Assembly: GCF_029867415.1 (NCBI RefSeq)
Contig: NC_081180.1
Span: 149,225,068-149,289,067, forward strand
Direction of reading: 5' to 3'
Length of the DNA: 64,000 bases
Origin: Vicia villosa
Taxonomy: Eukaryota > Streptophyta > Magnoliopsida > Fabales > Fabaceae
This document shows, one piece after another, positions 1 through 10,329 of the stretch; the first letter of the stretch is position 1, and every line of letters starts with the position of its first letter. The notes under the pieces are model-generated. The model was given only the letters and a program-made list of their open reading frames with translations, did not search any database and had not been told where the DNA came from. The position numbers and the translations under genes were made by a program.

Positions 1-70
1 TAAAATTCTTGTAATAAAAGGAACCAACAAAGTAATCTAGGCTTTGCATCCATTTTTGCTTAATAGGTAT
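1..70 (-). pseudogene. Athila-type RNase H fragment (left piece of split outer element)
   Basis: Read on the minus strand, one frame ends with the peptide KPRLLCWFLLLQEF, which matches the end of the RNase H region that follows reverse transcriptase in Athila-lineage Ty3/gypsy polyproteins. It continues the coding that stops at 13980. The two parts are separated by the Tat element at 71-13974, whose target duplication GGTAT flanks both junctions. A stop codon lies just upstream in this frame, so the piece is decayed. The window edge cuts the remainder of the element (integrase and 3' LTR expected to the left). Confidence 0.75.
66..70. repeat. Target site duplication GGTAT, left copy
   Basis: GGTAT directly precedes the TG end of the LTR at 71 and is repeated at 13975-13979 directly after the CA end of the other LTR. 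This defines the exact ends of the Tat insertion. Confidence 0.93.
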
Positions 71-491
71 TGATCTTACCGAGCATATCAGAATGGCCAA
101 CAACATTGAATCTTGAAGTCCAGAACGGTTGGAGGAATAAAGGTGGTTGTACCTGCAAGGCACTCCGATGCCAAAGTAAGTGTTTGAACAACAAGGTACA
201 ACAAAGTGAGAGATTTTTGGGTAAGAAAAAGGTTACCTTGCCCTCTAAGATTAGAGGGCTATTTATAGAGTTATCCTATACGGAAAAGGTTCCATTTTTG
301 GAGGGCCCATGCGAGGCGCTAGGCTAGAAGTACGCGAACTGGCTGCTACCGAGCACGAGGCTTCAGCGTGCTCGGTTAGGTCTGGTGTTTACCCAGAGCG
401 GGCCGGGGAGCGCTGCCGCGTGTGTGGGCCAGAATGCCTTGGGCCAATGAGTAGATTGTCCCAATTGAAATAATTGGGCCGGTCCAGAACA
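71..491 (-). repeat. 3' LTR of Tat element
   Basis: Starts TGATCTTACC and ends CCAGAACA on the plus strand (element sense: TGTTCTGG to GATCA). It has exactly the same length as the copy at 13554-13974. On the minus strand a TATA-like CTATAAAT lies at about 261-268. A third family copy in plus orientation is at 30519-30931. Confidence 0.93.
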
Positions 492-507
492 GGAGTCCCC
501 CAAGTCG
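492..507 (-). promoter_or_regulatory. Polypurine tract of Tat element
   Basis: On the minus strand the sequence next to the 3' LTR is CGACTTGGGGGACTCC, a purine-rich run at the position where plus-strand DNA synthesis is primed. Confidence 0.8.
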
Positions 508-754
508 TTGTTTCCGCTCGTGGGAGCGACGACTTTGAGGACGCTGGGCAGAGGAGTTCATCCGGGGATGTGGGTCCGATGCCTCCGAGGAGAGCTGCCC
601 CAAAAATACGGGGAGATGGAAGGTCAGGACGGGAGTTGGGAAGCGTGTCGTTTCAGAGTTGTCAGTTTGAGGGACGTGTCGCATTAAATGCGTGATGATG
701 GTTAGTTACCCTTAGGTTACTAGGGTTAATGATGACCATCCCACTCCCAGAGGT
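508..754 (+). other. Spacer upstream of antisense-gene promoter
   Basis: GC-rich sequence between the PPT and the promoter-like block. It has short open frames on both strands but none with recognisable composition or domains. I treat it as upstream promoter sequence of the plus-strand gene inside the element. Confidence 0.4.
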
Positions 755-800
755 TGCGTACAGCGCACGTGACGTCCCAAGGTGCCTATAAATACTTGGG
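755..800 (+). promoter_or_regulatory. Likely promoter of antisense gene (G-box/TGACGTC plus TATA)
   Basis: CACGTGACGTC at 766-776 joins a G-box (CACGTG) and a TGACGTC bZIP-type element. TATAAATA follows at 787-794, about 16 bp downstream. The CT-rich stretch after 820 suits a plant transcription start. It lies on the same strand as the spliced ORF beginning at 4678 and opposite to gag-pol. Promoter function is inferred from motifs only. Confidence 0.6.
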
Positions 801-999
801 GCTGTCATTCTTCCCAAAACTTTCAAATTCGTTCTCCGTGCTTTCTCTCTCCGTCGCCGATCGTGTGCTCCGCCGTCACGTTTCATCATCAACCTTCGTT
901 CGCCCTTTCAAAATCTTACTTGTAAGTTTATTCTTTCCCTTTGTTTTTCAGTTTTTGTGCTTTGATTGCTTAGAAATCGTATGCATGTGGTTAGGATAG
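801..999 (+). other. Putative 5' leader of antisense gene with splice donor
   Basis: CT-rich leader after the TATA box. A good plant donor TTGTAAGTTT starts at about 921 (GT at 922). A possible acceptor TTTTTCAG at 951 would leave only a 30-bp intron, which is too short. Splicing to an acceptor beyond 4293, such as CCCTTCAG ending at 4446, is more plausible. That would place the solo LTR inside an intron. This is inference. Confidence 0.4.
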
Positions 1000-1247
1000 T
1001 GTCATACCCCAATTTTTGACCCTAAGATCATACATCATTTGCATTTCAATCATCAATCAGGATCACAATCTTGAGGTATCAGTTTGTCTTTGAGAGGAAT
1101 CATCAAGCACTTTTAGCTTTTTATTTGTTTTATACTAACCAAAATCCAAAAATATGTATTTTGTCTCTTTTGTTCATATTTTACAGGTAAAAGATCGGGC
1201 AGAAATCAAAACAGTGCAAGAAAACGGATTTTTGAAGATTTCACTAT

Positions 1248-2107
1248 GGAAATCGATTTACCCATGAGGGAAATCGATTTCCCTGGGGCGAAATTCAAAA
1301 AATATAAGGAGGGAAGCATGACATCATTTTGGCACCAATTTTCTTTGATCATTTTTGTCATTTTACCAATTTTCCACCTCACCAAAATTAATTCCCTTCA
1401 TTAAACCTTTTTTAACCCCATTTTACCATTTAAACACCAATTAAACACAAGCTAATTACAAAATGCAAAAAGACCAAATTGCCACTACTCTTGCTCCAAT
1501 TCTATAAATAGAGACCTCTACTCTCTCATTTCTCAAGCTTTGATAGCCAAAAAAGTTCTTGCAAATTCATTTCTCAAGCTTTGAGAGCCAACAAACCCCT
1601 TGCAATTTCTCTCCTCATCCTTACCAAATTCACCAAAGCTCTTTTTCTTTCATAAAGTTTGTGAGTCACATCTTGAACCTCACAAACTTTGAGCTAAGCC
1701 ACCATCCATTTCACTCTTTTTTCTTAAATTGTTGAGAGATCAAGATTTGTGTTGGTGATTCTTGAAGTAGATCTAAGTTTTGTTCAAGATTTCGTAATTT
1801 TCTTCATCTTTATTCATCCATCATAATGTGATTCTTTTGTGCTTGTGTCTGATGCATCTTTGATGCTATATTGGTCCTATTTGATGGTGATTTGATGGAA
1901 AATCCGTGCTCCAATTGATATGTGATCATAAGGTGTTTGTATGTTTGCTTAAGTCAAGTTTTATGCTTCCTAATGCTGATTTTTTTGAAAACTGCACTGA
2001 GGAAATCGATTTCCTCCTTAGGGAAATCGATTTCCATTCCGTTTCTGCGCCAGATTTGAAAACCTGCACTAAGGAAATCGATTTCCTCCTTAGGCAAATC
2101 GATTTCC
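1248..2107. repeat. Three pairs of GGAAATCGATTTCC palindromes
   Basis: Palindromic cores at 1248, 1269, 2001, 2022, 2073 and 2094. Within each pair the starts are exactly 21 bp apart. One half-site is imperfect at 1248 and one at 2094. Between the first and second pairs are CT-rich sequence and the TATA box. Confidence 0.85.
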
Positions 2108-2227
2108 CCTGGGACAGAATGTGTTTTTTTGCCTTTTTTATGCTTGTTTTGGCTTCCTTCTTCCTCCACTTCATTAATATCATTGGATCTAGGATGTTGA
2201 TAGGTTTGAAAGGACCTAATCCATAAT

Positions 2228-2400
2228 ATTAGATGAATGATATTAATGATAGCGTGAGTTGATTATCTTTTATGCATTTTATTCTTCTTCCTCTACTTCA
2301 TTAATATCATTGGATCTAGGATGTTGATAGGTTTGAAAGGACCAAATCCATAATATTAGATGAATGATATTAATGATAGTGTGAGTTGATTTTACTTTAT
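2228..2400. repeat. Tandem duplication in solo LTR
   Basis: A block of about 110 bp starting TTCTTCCTCYACTTCATTAA around 2157 is repeated around 2285 with few changes. Both copies contain GGATCTAGGATGTTGATAGG. Confidence 0.8.
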
Positions 2401-4287
2401 GCATTTTATCTTCTTCTTCTTCTTTTTTTCTTTTGATCGATGAAAGTCTTAACGCCTTGAGAATTCTTATGGATTCTTGGTAAAGACTAGATCGTTACCT
2501 ATTTTCTTTTCGTGCGGTATTGCTTTCGGAGAATGATCTACATATCATTTCTCTCGCATGCATTAGCACATAATGTTTTGACCGGCCTCGTTGTAGGGTG
2601 ATTTCTACATAAATCACTTGGCGATCTGCTTAACATAGCGCAATATTTCGTGTCCCGAATAAAAAAGATCAAATATGGAAGAGAATTGTATGCGGTTGAT
2701 TTAAGACTTATGGAAATTTATCGTGTAGTCGCTATGATTTTATCAAGCTTCTTATAAAGTTCCATTGAATTTAAATCCGAGAACATCCTTCACTCACCAT
2801 CGATCTTCATTACTAACTTTGATAACATACTTGACAAGTTTCAAGATGGTTATCTTTAACATCTAACAACTAACTTTAATTTCCGCAATTTATTATACCG
2901 CTCTTTATATTTCTCGCTTTATTGCTTTATTTTATCATTTCATCATATTTACATTCCACTATTTTTTTCTTTGTCCATTTGGACGTTTATATTCCGCAAA
3001 TTTTTCTTTGTCCATTTGGACGCTATGTTTATGTTTCCGCTATTTTCTTTTTGTCCACTTGGACCATACTTTACTTTTATGCCAAAACACTATTAAACAA
3101 CAAAAATCTAAAAAACACTTAAGGCTCTCTTTTGGACTATTGGTTACTATCCCTAGCATTTTGGAGATTCGGACTTATGGACTTAGTACCTCTGGACCCT
3201 TATGATGTTGTTACTCTGTTGTTATTCTGTCTGTCTGGCATTGGATTGTTGTCTGTTTGTGTGTGCAGGTATTTCCTTGAAAGTCCTTGATGGTTAATTC
3301 CAAGGCATTGATATAAGGATTTTACCCGAAAACAGCCGATACTCTGCCCAATTTTCGTCAGAATTTTAATGTGCTTAATGCAAAGTGGTGCTAAGATAAT
3401 AAATTCATCTGGATCCCCAAGTGATAATGTTGGTTTAGTATTGATATTCCAAAGGATGGGAAATCTACCTTGACTCACAATGTCAAGTGTTGGTTTCTTA
3501 TTTCGGTTAGACCGTTTCTTTCCTTAGCTTTTATTTTACGCAATAGGATAGCCTCTTCATCTCCTCCCCTTCTTTAATTTTCAAAATCTTCTCTCTTCCA
3601 AAACATTCTTATGTTTGCAAACCTTTTCAAAACCTTTTTCTTAAAAAATATCTTTTGCCCTTAGTGGCCTTTTCCTCTTTTCTTCAAAAGTTTAGACACT
3701 ATTAATTGTCGAAACGAGTGGTTATACCCCACGATTTTGAAATTGATTGATATAATGAGATCTTTTCCGCGTGAGAGAGCTAGTGGCATACTCGTTGATT
3801 TTATCCGAGTTGGAGCCCTTCTTTCATTTGCGATGCAAAGAACTCATTTGTTCTCATGCTCAAGATCAATGGCTGAGTATTTCTCTCCAACGACGATAAA
3901 GTGTTTATTCGTTTTTAAAACGTTTTTCCCTTTAAGCGGAACTACATTAGCTCTGACTTCTCCATTGCACCGAGGAGGTATGTAGGCACAAGGCTTAACG
4001 TCTTGCCGAGCTTATTTTAAAAATAAACAAACTCTTTTTTTAGCACACACGACACAGATTTTCAAAAAGGTTCCTGTGGAATACCACAGATATGAGGGGT
4101 GCTTAAAACCTTCCCCTTGTATAATCAACACCCGAACCTGAGTTCTCTTTTTTGTTTTAAAAACAAACTTTGGGTTTTTCGTTCTTTTCCCTTTTCCTTT
4201 GGAAACAATAAAGCGCAGTGGCGACTTTCACTGAAATATTGAGTCGAGTCAATATAATGGCTTCGATCTCAGATTTTCCCCGCTACA

Positions 4288-4677
4288 GATAGGGTTTTTA
4301 GAATGATTTTGGGAGAGAGTTTGAAAGTTTGTTGGTGGTAGACGGTGGAGATGATTAGTTTCTCCGCTGCTGACGACTAGGTTACCAGCTTCGACTTTAG
4401 TTTATGATTTCCTGACTGTCCTTTAGGAGTATCGATCTCCCTTCAGTATGTTTTTAGGGTTTCTTTTGAGAGTGTATCTCCTCGGTGCGGTGTGTATGTT
4501 CAATCTTCCTTTTGGCGCGAGTTACCTTTTGATCGACGACCGTTTCCTCGGGAGTGGCTGGTCGGGGATCATTTCGTCCCCGGATCGTTAGTGCGCCCTT
4601 TCACTCTGAACGGTGGTGGAAGGGTGGATTTGATTGTACTGTCGAATTCACTACTCTCCCCTGTTTTTCGGGTGACT
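4288..4677 (+). other. Second part of antisense-gene leader
   Basis: Begins with the second GATAG copy. It continues the element sequence interrupted at 999. The frame from 4492 is open into the gene, but the segment before 4678 is of low composition bias and lacks family similarity that I recognise. I therefore prefer the ATG at 4678. Confidence 0.45.
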
Positions 4678-5629
4678 ATGGCCGATCCAGGACGTCCTTC
4701 TACCTCGGGCTCGTCGTCAGCGATGCCCCCGGCCCAACGGGAGGTGCCCCTGGAGTCTTGGGTGCTTCCGGAGGCGCTCGATATTGAAAGTTATTTTGTG
4801 GAGAACACCTCGGATATTTTTCAGGAGATCGGGGGTCACGTGGATCCTGCGGGGGACGCGTCTAAGAATGGATGGTCCGTGCTAATCCCCGGAAAAGATG
4901 ATCGGGTATGTGACGTATATGCCCCCGATCTCATCCTAATGTATGAGGTGGTGTTCTGGGAGATGGGTTTCCGGGTGCCCTTCACTGACTTCCAGATTGC
5001 TGTATTCAACCACCTGGAAGTGGCGCCCGGTCAACTCCACCCCAACGCGATTGCTTTTATCCGGGCATTCGAGATGACTTGCTTGTATTTGAAGATCGTG
5101 ATGACCATTCCTTTGTTTTTCTATATCTTCTGCGTGCAACGAAAGGTTGCTGATGGTCGTTTTGGGTGGGTGTCCCTGAAACAATCGAAGAAAATCTTTA
5201 AGTCTTATTCTGACTCCCTGAAAAATTATAAGTCGCGCTTCTATCTTATCCGCCCCCAGTCTAAGGAGGCCCGTGACAATGTTTTTGCTCGGGTGCCGAC
5301 TCTGGACATGCATGGTCGTCCTGTCCTTAATGACATATGGGAGCCCATCACCGCTCGGAGACAGCGGTTCAGGTTTTTCTGGTCGCAGGACCACTTCGCG
5401 TATGGTACCGACCAATATCTCACCAGGGTCAGCGGTCTGGATGAGGACGGTCGGGCTGATTATGCCGTCCTTCAGAAATTTGTGCAGGACTTACCTCCGG
5501 TCGTGAAGCTGGATCGCTCGGGGAGGCCTGTAGTTGGTGATGGCGGGGAGCCGGTTACGGAGCCTTGCCTCATCAACATAAAGGATTTGTTGGCGAGTGG
5601 GACAGGCGAGGGTACTGTGGCTTATCTTG
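4678..5629 (+). CDS. Antisense gene exon 1, gypsy-type transposon protein domain
   Basis: About 317 residues from the ATG at 4678 (MADPGRPSTSGSSS). An upstream in-frame start at 4492 exists. The protein resembles the plant family annotated as putative gypsy-type transposon protein (Pfam PF04195-like). The match is a low-complexity Ser/Pro start, then a compact domain with GFRVPFTDFQ, VAPGQLHPNAIAFIRAF and a hydrophobic FFYIFCVQ segment. A charged region with FFWSQDHF follows. Its function is not known. It runs opposite to gag-pol and is free of stops, unlike the pol frames. It ends at a donor CTTG|GTATATG. Joining to 5713 keeps the frame. Confidence 0.75.
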
Positions 5630-5712
5630 GTATATGCCCCTTTTGCTTTTTGTCTTTCTTGCCTTTTTATTATGGCGGGCTAACTCTTGTGTGTTTATTT
5701 TGTTTTTTTCAG
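5630..5712 (+). other. Intron 1 of antisense gene
   Basis: 83-bp intron with GT start (GTATATGCC) and a T-rich end TTTTTTTCAG. It interrupts the codon after its first base. Removing it joins exon 1 to the ATGGACTGG-containing frame with no stop. T-richness is higher than in the flanking exons, as is usual for plant introns. Confidence 0.75.
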
Positions 5713-6734
5713 AATCAATGGACTGGGCGCGTCATTACAGGATGGTCAAACAGGCGAGCAAAGCCAAGGTGGTGTTGAAGAAGAGTGCCGGTCCTCGGTT
5801 AGCTGCTGTGCAGAGATCCTCGACGACTGGTTCGGGCACATCCTCCTCTTCTCTTGCGGCTGGCAACTCTCCGCTGCGGGCTTCCGACCAAGGGGAGTCA
5901 CTGAGGCCTGCTATGGTTCATCCTCCTCCTCTTCGTCAGACACCGAATTCAGACGGTTTGGTATGTCATAAGTGGAAGAGGGTTGAAACCGTGGATCTGA
6001 CTCACGAGGAGGCTGGTGGTATCTTCTCCCTGTCTTCATGCTTTCTTCAGCCCCGATTCTTCAAAGGCGAGCCCTCTTTGACCATCCCTCGAGTGAAGTA
6101 TCTTCATATCGAGGGCCTGGAGCCGTCTGTTCGCCAGAGGTTCTTGGCGCAGGATGGTGCTGCTGTGGTCAGGGTTCTTGAGCTGGCTGCTCTGTATGCC
6201 CGTTCGACGCCCTTGTCTGTGGAGACCGCGAGGAGGCTTGAGGAGGATGTCAAGAACAAGACAACTGCTCTGGAGGAACGGGACCAGAAGCTGAAGGAAC
6301 AGGGTGAGGAGCTGGCGGTCGTGAAGGCTCGGTTGGGCGTCAAGGAGGATGCCCTGGCTGACATGCAGGGGCAGTACACCTTGCTCTACCAGACTTTGTA
6401 TGGAGTGATGCTGTCCTCCTCGATGAGGGAGGCTTTTCTTCGTCCATCTCAAGCTCCTGCCGAGGACGAGACGGAGGAGGAGAAGGCTCTCTTGACCCAG
6501 GCGGATTTGATTCAGTACATACGAGTTCTGGGAGGAGACTGCGTGGCTGCCGCCGAGGACACCTACAACTCCACCGTGGCCAAGCTTAAGTTGAAGAATC
6601 CTGGGGTGGATTTGGTGACCGAGGGCAACGGGCCTTATCATCGTGTGGAAGGTGACCAGATCGTCTCTCCAGATTTTGGGGAAGAGCCAGCAGCCCAGGG
6701 GACCGAGGAGACCCGGATGGAAGAAGGTGTATGA
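5713..6734 (+). CDS. Antisense gene exon 2, coiled-coil region
   Basis: About 339 residues open in the frame set by splicing at 5713. The first part is basic and Ser-rich (KQASKAKVVLKKSAG, SSTTGSGTSSSS). A segment with PRFFKGEPSLTIP follows, then a heptad-rich stretch around 6220-6360 (RRLEEDVKNKTTALEE) that should form a coiled coil. The end is acidic. The stop is at 6732-6734, but a donor-like AAG|GTGTATG at 6728 could carry the transcript on to 7115. Coiled coil behind the N-terminal domain fits this plant retroelement antisense family. No enzymatic motif is visible. Confidence 0.72.
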
Positions 6735-7114
6735 AGTTTTATTATGTTAATTTTTTGGCCTACGTGCCATTTGTTATTTTGTTGTGATGTACCGGGGGGA
6801 TGCCCCCCATTTTTGGTTTGTAAGGATACCACCGTCTCGGCCTTCGTGGCCGTTAGTCAGGCACATTTTTGGGCTTTTTGCTCGATGTTTTATTTTGACT
6901 TGGAAGTTTCTTTTCTTTGCTTTTAATGCTTCTATTTGTCTGTGTTTGTTTTTCGAAGTCTGTGCGTATGCGCTTTGACTCCTTGGACGGCGTGTATGCT
7001 GGTTTCCAAGAGTTTTATTCCTCTAATGTTTCTGTCGGTTTCCCAGGCGCTTTTATTCCCTTTCCTCTTATAAAAGGAGGTCTCATGGACCTTTTCTTCT
7101 TCATTTTTCCGCAG
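6735..7114 (+). other. Putative intron 2 or inter-ORF spacer of antisense gene
   Basis: T-rich stretch from the GT at 6728 to TTTTTCCGCAG at 7114, about 387 bp. Joining 6727 directly to 7115 does not give the well-composed frame that starts with the ATG at 7117. Either another donor is used or the downstream ORF is separate. Confidence 0.45.
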
Positions 7115-7544
7115 GAATGGGTGGCGCAAACGGGAAGAAGGTTTCCACCGTCTCATGCTCTCACGGAGTCAAGGAAGTGAAGAAGAAGACGAAGGTCTCT
7201 GCTGGGTCTGCTTTCCGCTCTCAGAGGGCTCGTGGTCCGGACGTGCAGGTTCGGTCCTCGGGTGTGAGGGTCGTGACCAACGCTGATGGCTCTGAGACGG
7301 AGTGGGATGAAGATTGGTGTCAGTATCTCCACTTGGAGGAGTTCACTCGTCGGTCAGAACGATGTGTTTTTATCGGTTTTTGCTTATCGTCTGCACTTTG
7401 TAATTTTCTTTGGATAATGCATAAAGTCTTGTTGCCTTATGTTGTTAGCGTTTTTATCAGTTAGGAGGATCGCTCGATTATGATGTTTTGGTCGCCAAGT
7501 GTGTGGAACTATGGTCGACTGCCGGGGGCAAATGCTTGGCAAGG
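7115..7544 (+). CDS. Antisense gene downstream exons (basic protein segment)
   Basis: ATG at 7117 opens a frame that begins MGGANGKKVSTVS. It is Lys/Arg/Ser-rich and becomes acidic (ETEWDEDWCQYLHLEEF). A GT-AG intron at 7366-7460 joins in phase to 7461-7544 (GGSLDYDVLVAK). That exon ends at a strong donor AAGG|GTGAGT. The segment is about 112 residues. I do not recognise a domain. It sits tail-to-tail with the integrase frame, whose stop is at 7781. Whether it belongs to the same protein as the upstream exons is not settled. Confidence 0.5.
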
Positions 7545-7780
7545 GTGAGTCACATGCCCCGTTGTACTGAGTTCCGAGTCTCATGGCGTGAACGGTCCCC
7601 TCACGAGCGGGGTGTTCTGCCGTCGGGGTACTTGCATACGACGGGGATGCTCAGTATTCGGGCCCCCCAAAGGACAAGGAGTCCGCTCGACTAAAGGAGT
7701 GGGCTTTTGTCGTTTTGTATTATTTCGAGATGCTCGGCATGTACCGTGCCGCACCTGTATTTCAAGCGTTTTTCTCAGCT
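7545..7780. other. Spacer between antisense gene and pol stop
   Basis: GC-rich 236 bp between two convergent coding units. I see no clear polyadenylation signal or further exon with an acceptor. Confidence 0.4.
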
Positions 7781-9280
7781 CTAGTATTGCTTGAGTTTTT
7801 CAGCGTTCCAAGGTCGAGCGAGTTCTTCTCCTTGTAAGTTTTCTAAGTAGTAAGCCCCGTGTTCTGTCTTTACTCGGATGCGATAGGGGCCTACCCAATT
7901 CCCGGCCAGCTTGCCTTCGCGAGAATCTTTATGGTTTCTTTTCAGGACTAGACTGCCCGCTTCAAATTCTCGTCTGATGAATTTCGCGTCGTGTCTTGGA
8001 GCGATTTTTTGTTTGAGCGAGGCTTCACGCAGAGCAGCTCCTGTTTGAATTTCTTCGACCAGGTCAAGCTATTCTCGGACGACCTCAAGGTTGGCCTCTT
8101 TCTCGAGGGGTTCCTCGATACGCCTGGTGGGCATGTGTACCTCGACGGGGATCACGGCTTCTGTCCCGTACGTAAGCTGAAAAGGAGTCTCCCCGGTGGT
8201 AGAATGTGGGGTGGTACGATAGGCCCAGAGAACGCTGTGCAGTTCCTCGACCCATCCCTTTTTGATTTCGTCCAACCTCCTTTTGAGGCCCCTTAGGATA
8301 ACTCTGTTAGCGGCTTCGGCTTTCCCGTTTTTCTGGCGGTGTTCGACCGATGTGAAGTGCTATTTAGTTCCTAATTTTGTGACGATTTCTTGGAAGCGTC
8401 TGTCGGTGAACTGCGTGCCGTTGTCGGTGATGATGGCCAGGGGCACTCCGAACCGAGCGAGGATGTTTCTTTTATAGAAATGTAGCACGTTCAAGGATGT
8501 GATCTTGGCTAATGGTTCGGCCTCGATCCATTTAGTGAAGTAGTCGACGGCGACTATGAGGTATTTGTTCTGGTTGCTTCCGGTCACGAATGGTCCGAGG
8601 AGGTCCATGCCCCACCACGCAAACGGCCAGGGAGATGACAAAGATTTGAGCTCATTGGGGGGCGCGAGGTGCATGTCCCCGAAGCACTGGCACTTGTCAC
8701 ATTTTTTTACGTATTCTTTTGCATCGTGCTGCATGGTGGGCCAGTAGTATCCTGCTCGGAGCGCTTTCCTGGCGAGGGACCTTCCCCCTAGGTGTTGGGA
8801 GTTGATTCCTTCGTGTATTTCCCGGAGTACGTGAGGGGTTATGCCTTCGTCGACGCACTTGAGGAGGGGAATGGAGAACCCTCGTCGATATAATCGTTTT
8901 TCGACCAGGACGTAAGAACAAGCTCTTGTTCTGATGACGGAAGCCTCTTTGGGGTCGTCTGGCAGGAGATCGCTCGTCAGATAGTTGTATACGGGGGTCA
9001 TCCAACAGGACGCATCTCCGATCGCGTTCACGTGCGTTATTCTGGTCGGAGGTTCGGTGCTGGGTCTGGGTAGTATCTCTTGGATCACAGACTTATTGCC
9101 TTCCTTTTTCCTTGTGCTGGCTAGCTTTGACAAAACATCTTCCTGGGAATTGTGCTCCCTCGGGATATGCCTTACCTTGGCGTTTATGAACCAGGCCATC
9201 CTCTCGCGTACGAGGTTCAAGTATTCTGCGAGGTGGTCGCTTTTGACTTGATATTCACCCGAGATGTGGGATGCTACCAC
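7781..9280 (-). pseudogene. Tat integrase, broken by in-frame stops
   Basis: Integrase would join element cDNA to host DNA. In order it shows an N-terminal zinc-binding region (HEGINSQHLGGRSLA, then KKCDKCQC), catalytic-core landmarks WGMDLLGP and ITDNGTQF, and NGKAEAANRVI with the glutamate of the D,D35E triad. A C-terminal part follows with EELHSVLWAYRTTPHS and ends NAEKLKQY. TAG stops interrupt the frame at 8360-8362 (after KLGTK) and at 8069-8071. Both lie where Gln or another codon is expected, consistent with C-to-T changes. The start belongs to the same polyprotein as the upstream RNase H. Confidence 0.9.
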
Positions 9281-9546
9281 TTGGGAATCGGTGAATACTT
9301 CTCTCTCCTAGGCTTCTAGGTCGTTAGCGAGGCGTAGCCCAGCGAGAAGCGCCTCGTACTCGGCTTGGTTGCTGGAGGTCGGAAAGGATAGGGAGAGTGA
9401 TACTTCTATTAGGGTCCCTTCTCCGTTTTCTAGGATGATACCTGCATCGCTTCCAGATGAGCTTGACGCTCATTCCACATACAAGGTCCATTTCTGGGCG
9501 TCGGTGGTCGTTGTCTCGAGGAAAGCCATTTCGGCGATGAAGTCCG
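9281..9546 (-). pseudogene. Second (archaeal-type) RNase H of Tat pol
   Basis: Minus-strand translation gives WTLYVDGASSSSGSDAGI, then NQAEYEALLAG, and after a TAG at 9308-9310 VFTDSQVVASHISGEY. These are the three acidic blocks (D, E, D) of the additional RNase H found in the Tat lineage, besides the RNase H that follows RT directly. The domain runs on past 9280 into the integrase-containing frame. The stop and a nearby frameshift show decay. Confidence 0.85.
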
Positions 9547-10329
9547 CTAGAACTTTTGCTTTGATAGCTTTTCTCCCTTCGTATTTATGTCAAACTCCGA
9601 AAGTTCTAGCGACCAGCGGAGCATTCTTCCTGCCATGTCAAAACGTCCAAGTAGTTGCTTTATAGGTTGCTCGGTCCGCACGACTATGGTGTGTGCTAAG
9701 AAGTAGTGTCTCAGCCTTCTGGCCGCGGTGATTAGTGCGAGTGCGACTTTCTCGATCTGCTGGTACCTGACCTCGGGGCCCTGGAGTGCTTTGCTCATGA
9801 AATAGATGGGTCTCTGGCCCTCTAGGGTTTCTCGGATGAGGGCAGCACTGACAGCTTCGGTGGCGACGACGAGGTAGAGGTAGAGGGTTTCTCCGTTCTC
9901 GAGCCTCGAGAGGACAGATGGGCAAGAGAGAGATTGCTTGAGGTGGGAGAGGGCGCGCTCGCATTCGTCTGTCCATTCGAAAGTGGTTTCCTTACGCAGG
10001 AGTTTAAATAGGGGAAGGGCGTGCTGGGCAAATTTGGCCACGAATCTGGATAGTGATGTGAGCATGCCATTCAGGGATTGGATAGATTTCTTCGAGTTCG
10101 GTGTGTGGAAATCTGAGAAGGCTCTGCATTTTTCTGGATTTGCTTCGATTCCTCTTTCTGTCAAGTAGAATTCGAGGAATTTGCCCGCTCGGACCCCGAA
10201 AGTGCATTTTTCAGAATTAAACCTCATCTTGCATTTCCGGGCCTGCTCGAAGACTTTTCTAGGATGGGCGGCATGGTCGGTTTCCTCTTGGGATTTAACG
10301 ATCATATCGTCCATATATACTTCGAGCAT
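9547..10329 (-). pseudogene. Tat reverse transcriptase C-terminal part and first RNase H
   Basis: 260 open codons. The RT active-site motif YMDDM is at residues 5-9 (10303-10317), followed by thumb and connection (FGVRAGKFLEFYLTERGI). RNase H remnants follow (YLYLVVATEAVSAAL, KALQGPEVRYQQIEK). The canonical first Asp of this RNase H appears replaced by Val in YLYLVVATE, so the domain may be inactive even apart from frame breaks. This is a typical arrangement in Tat, where the second RNase H may take over. Confidence 0.88.

Larger units (their letters stand above)
1000..4287 (+). mobile_element. Solo LTR, Ogre-type, in antisense-gene leader
   Basis: The 3,288-bp unit begins TGTCATACCCC and ends CCGCTACA, and is flanked by GATAG at 995-999 and 4288-4292. 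It contains a TATA box TATAAATA at 1503-1510. Near its end are GGTGCTTAAAACCTTCC and AGTGGCGAC blocks, which are also near the ends of the LTRs at 38902, 46416 and 59923. It holds no PBS, PPT or coding sequence. It therefore looks like the product of LTR-LTR recombination. Internal features are three GTCCAnnTGGAC units (about 2970-3066) and paired AATCGATT palindromes. Confidence 0.9.

Noticed and set aside
754..999. 81-codon frame over the TATA region
   Set aside because: It spans the promoter and the splice donor and has no domain; better read as leader.
4936..5415. 159-codon minus-strand frame under the antisense gene
   Set aside because: It lies in the gag-pol sense direction but has no pol similarity; it is a shadow of the GC-rich plus-strand exon.
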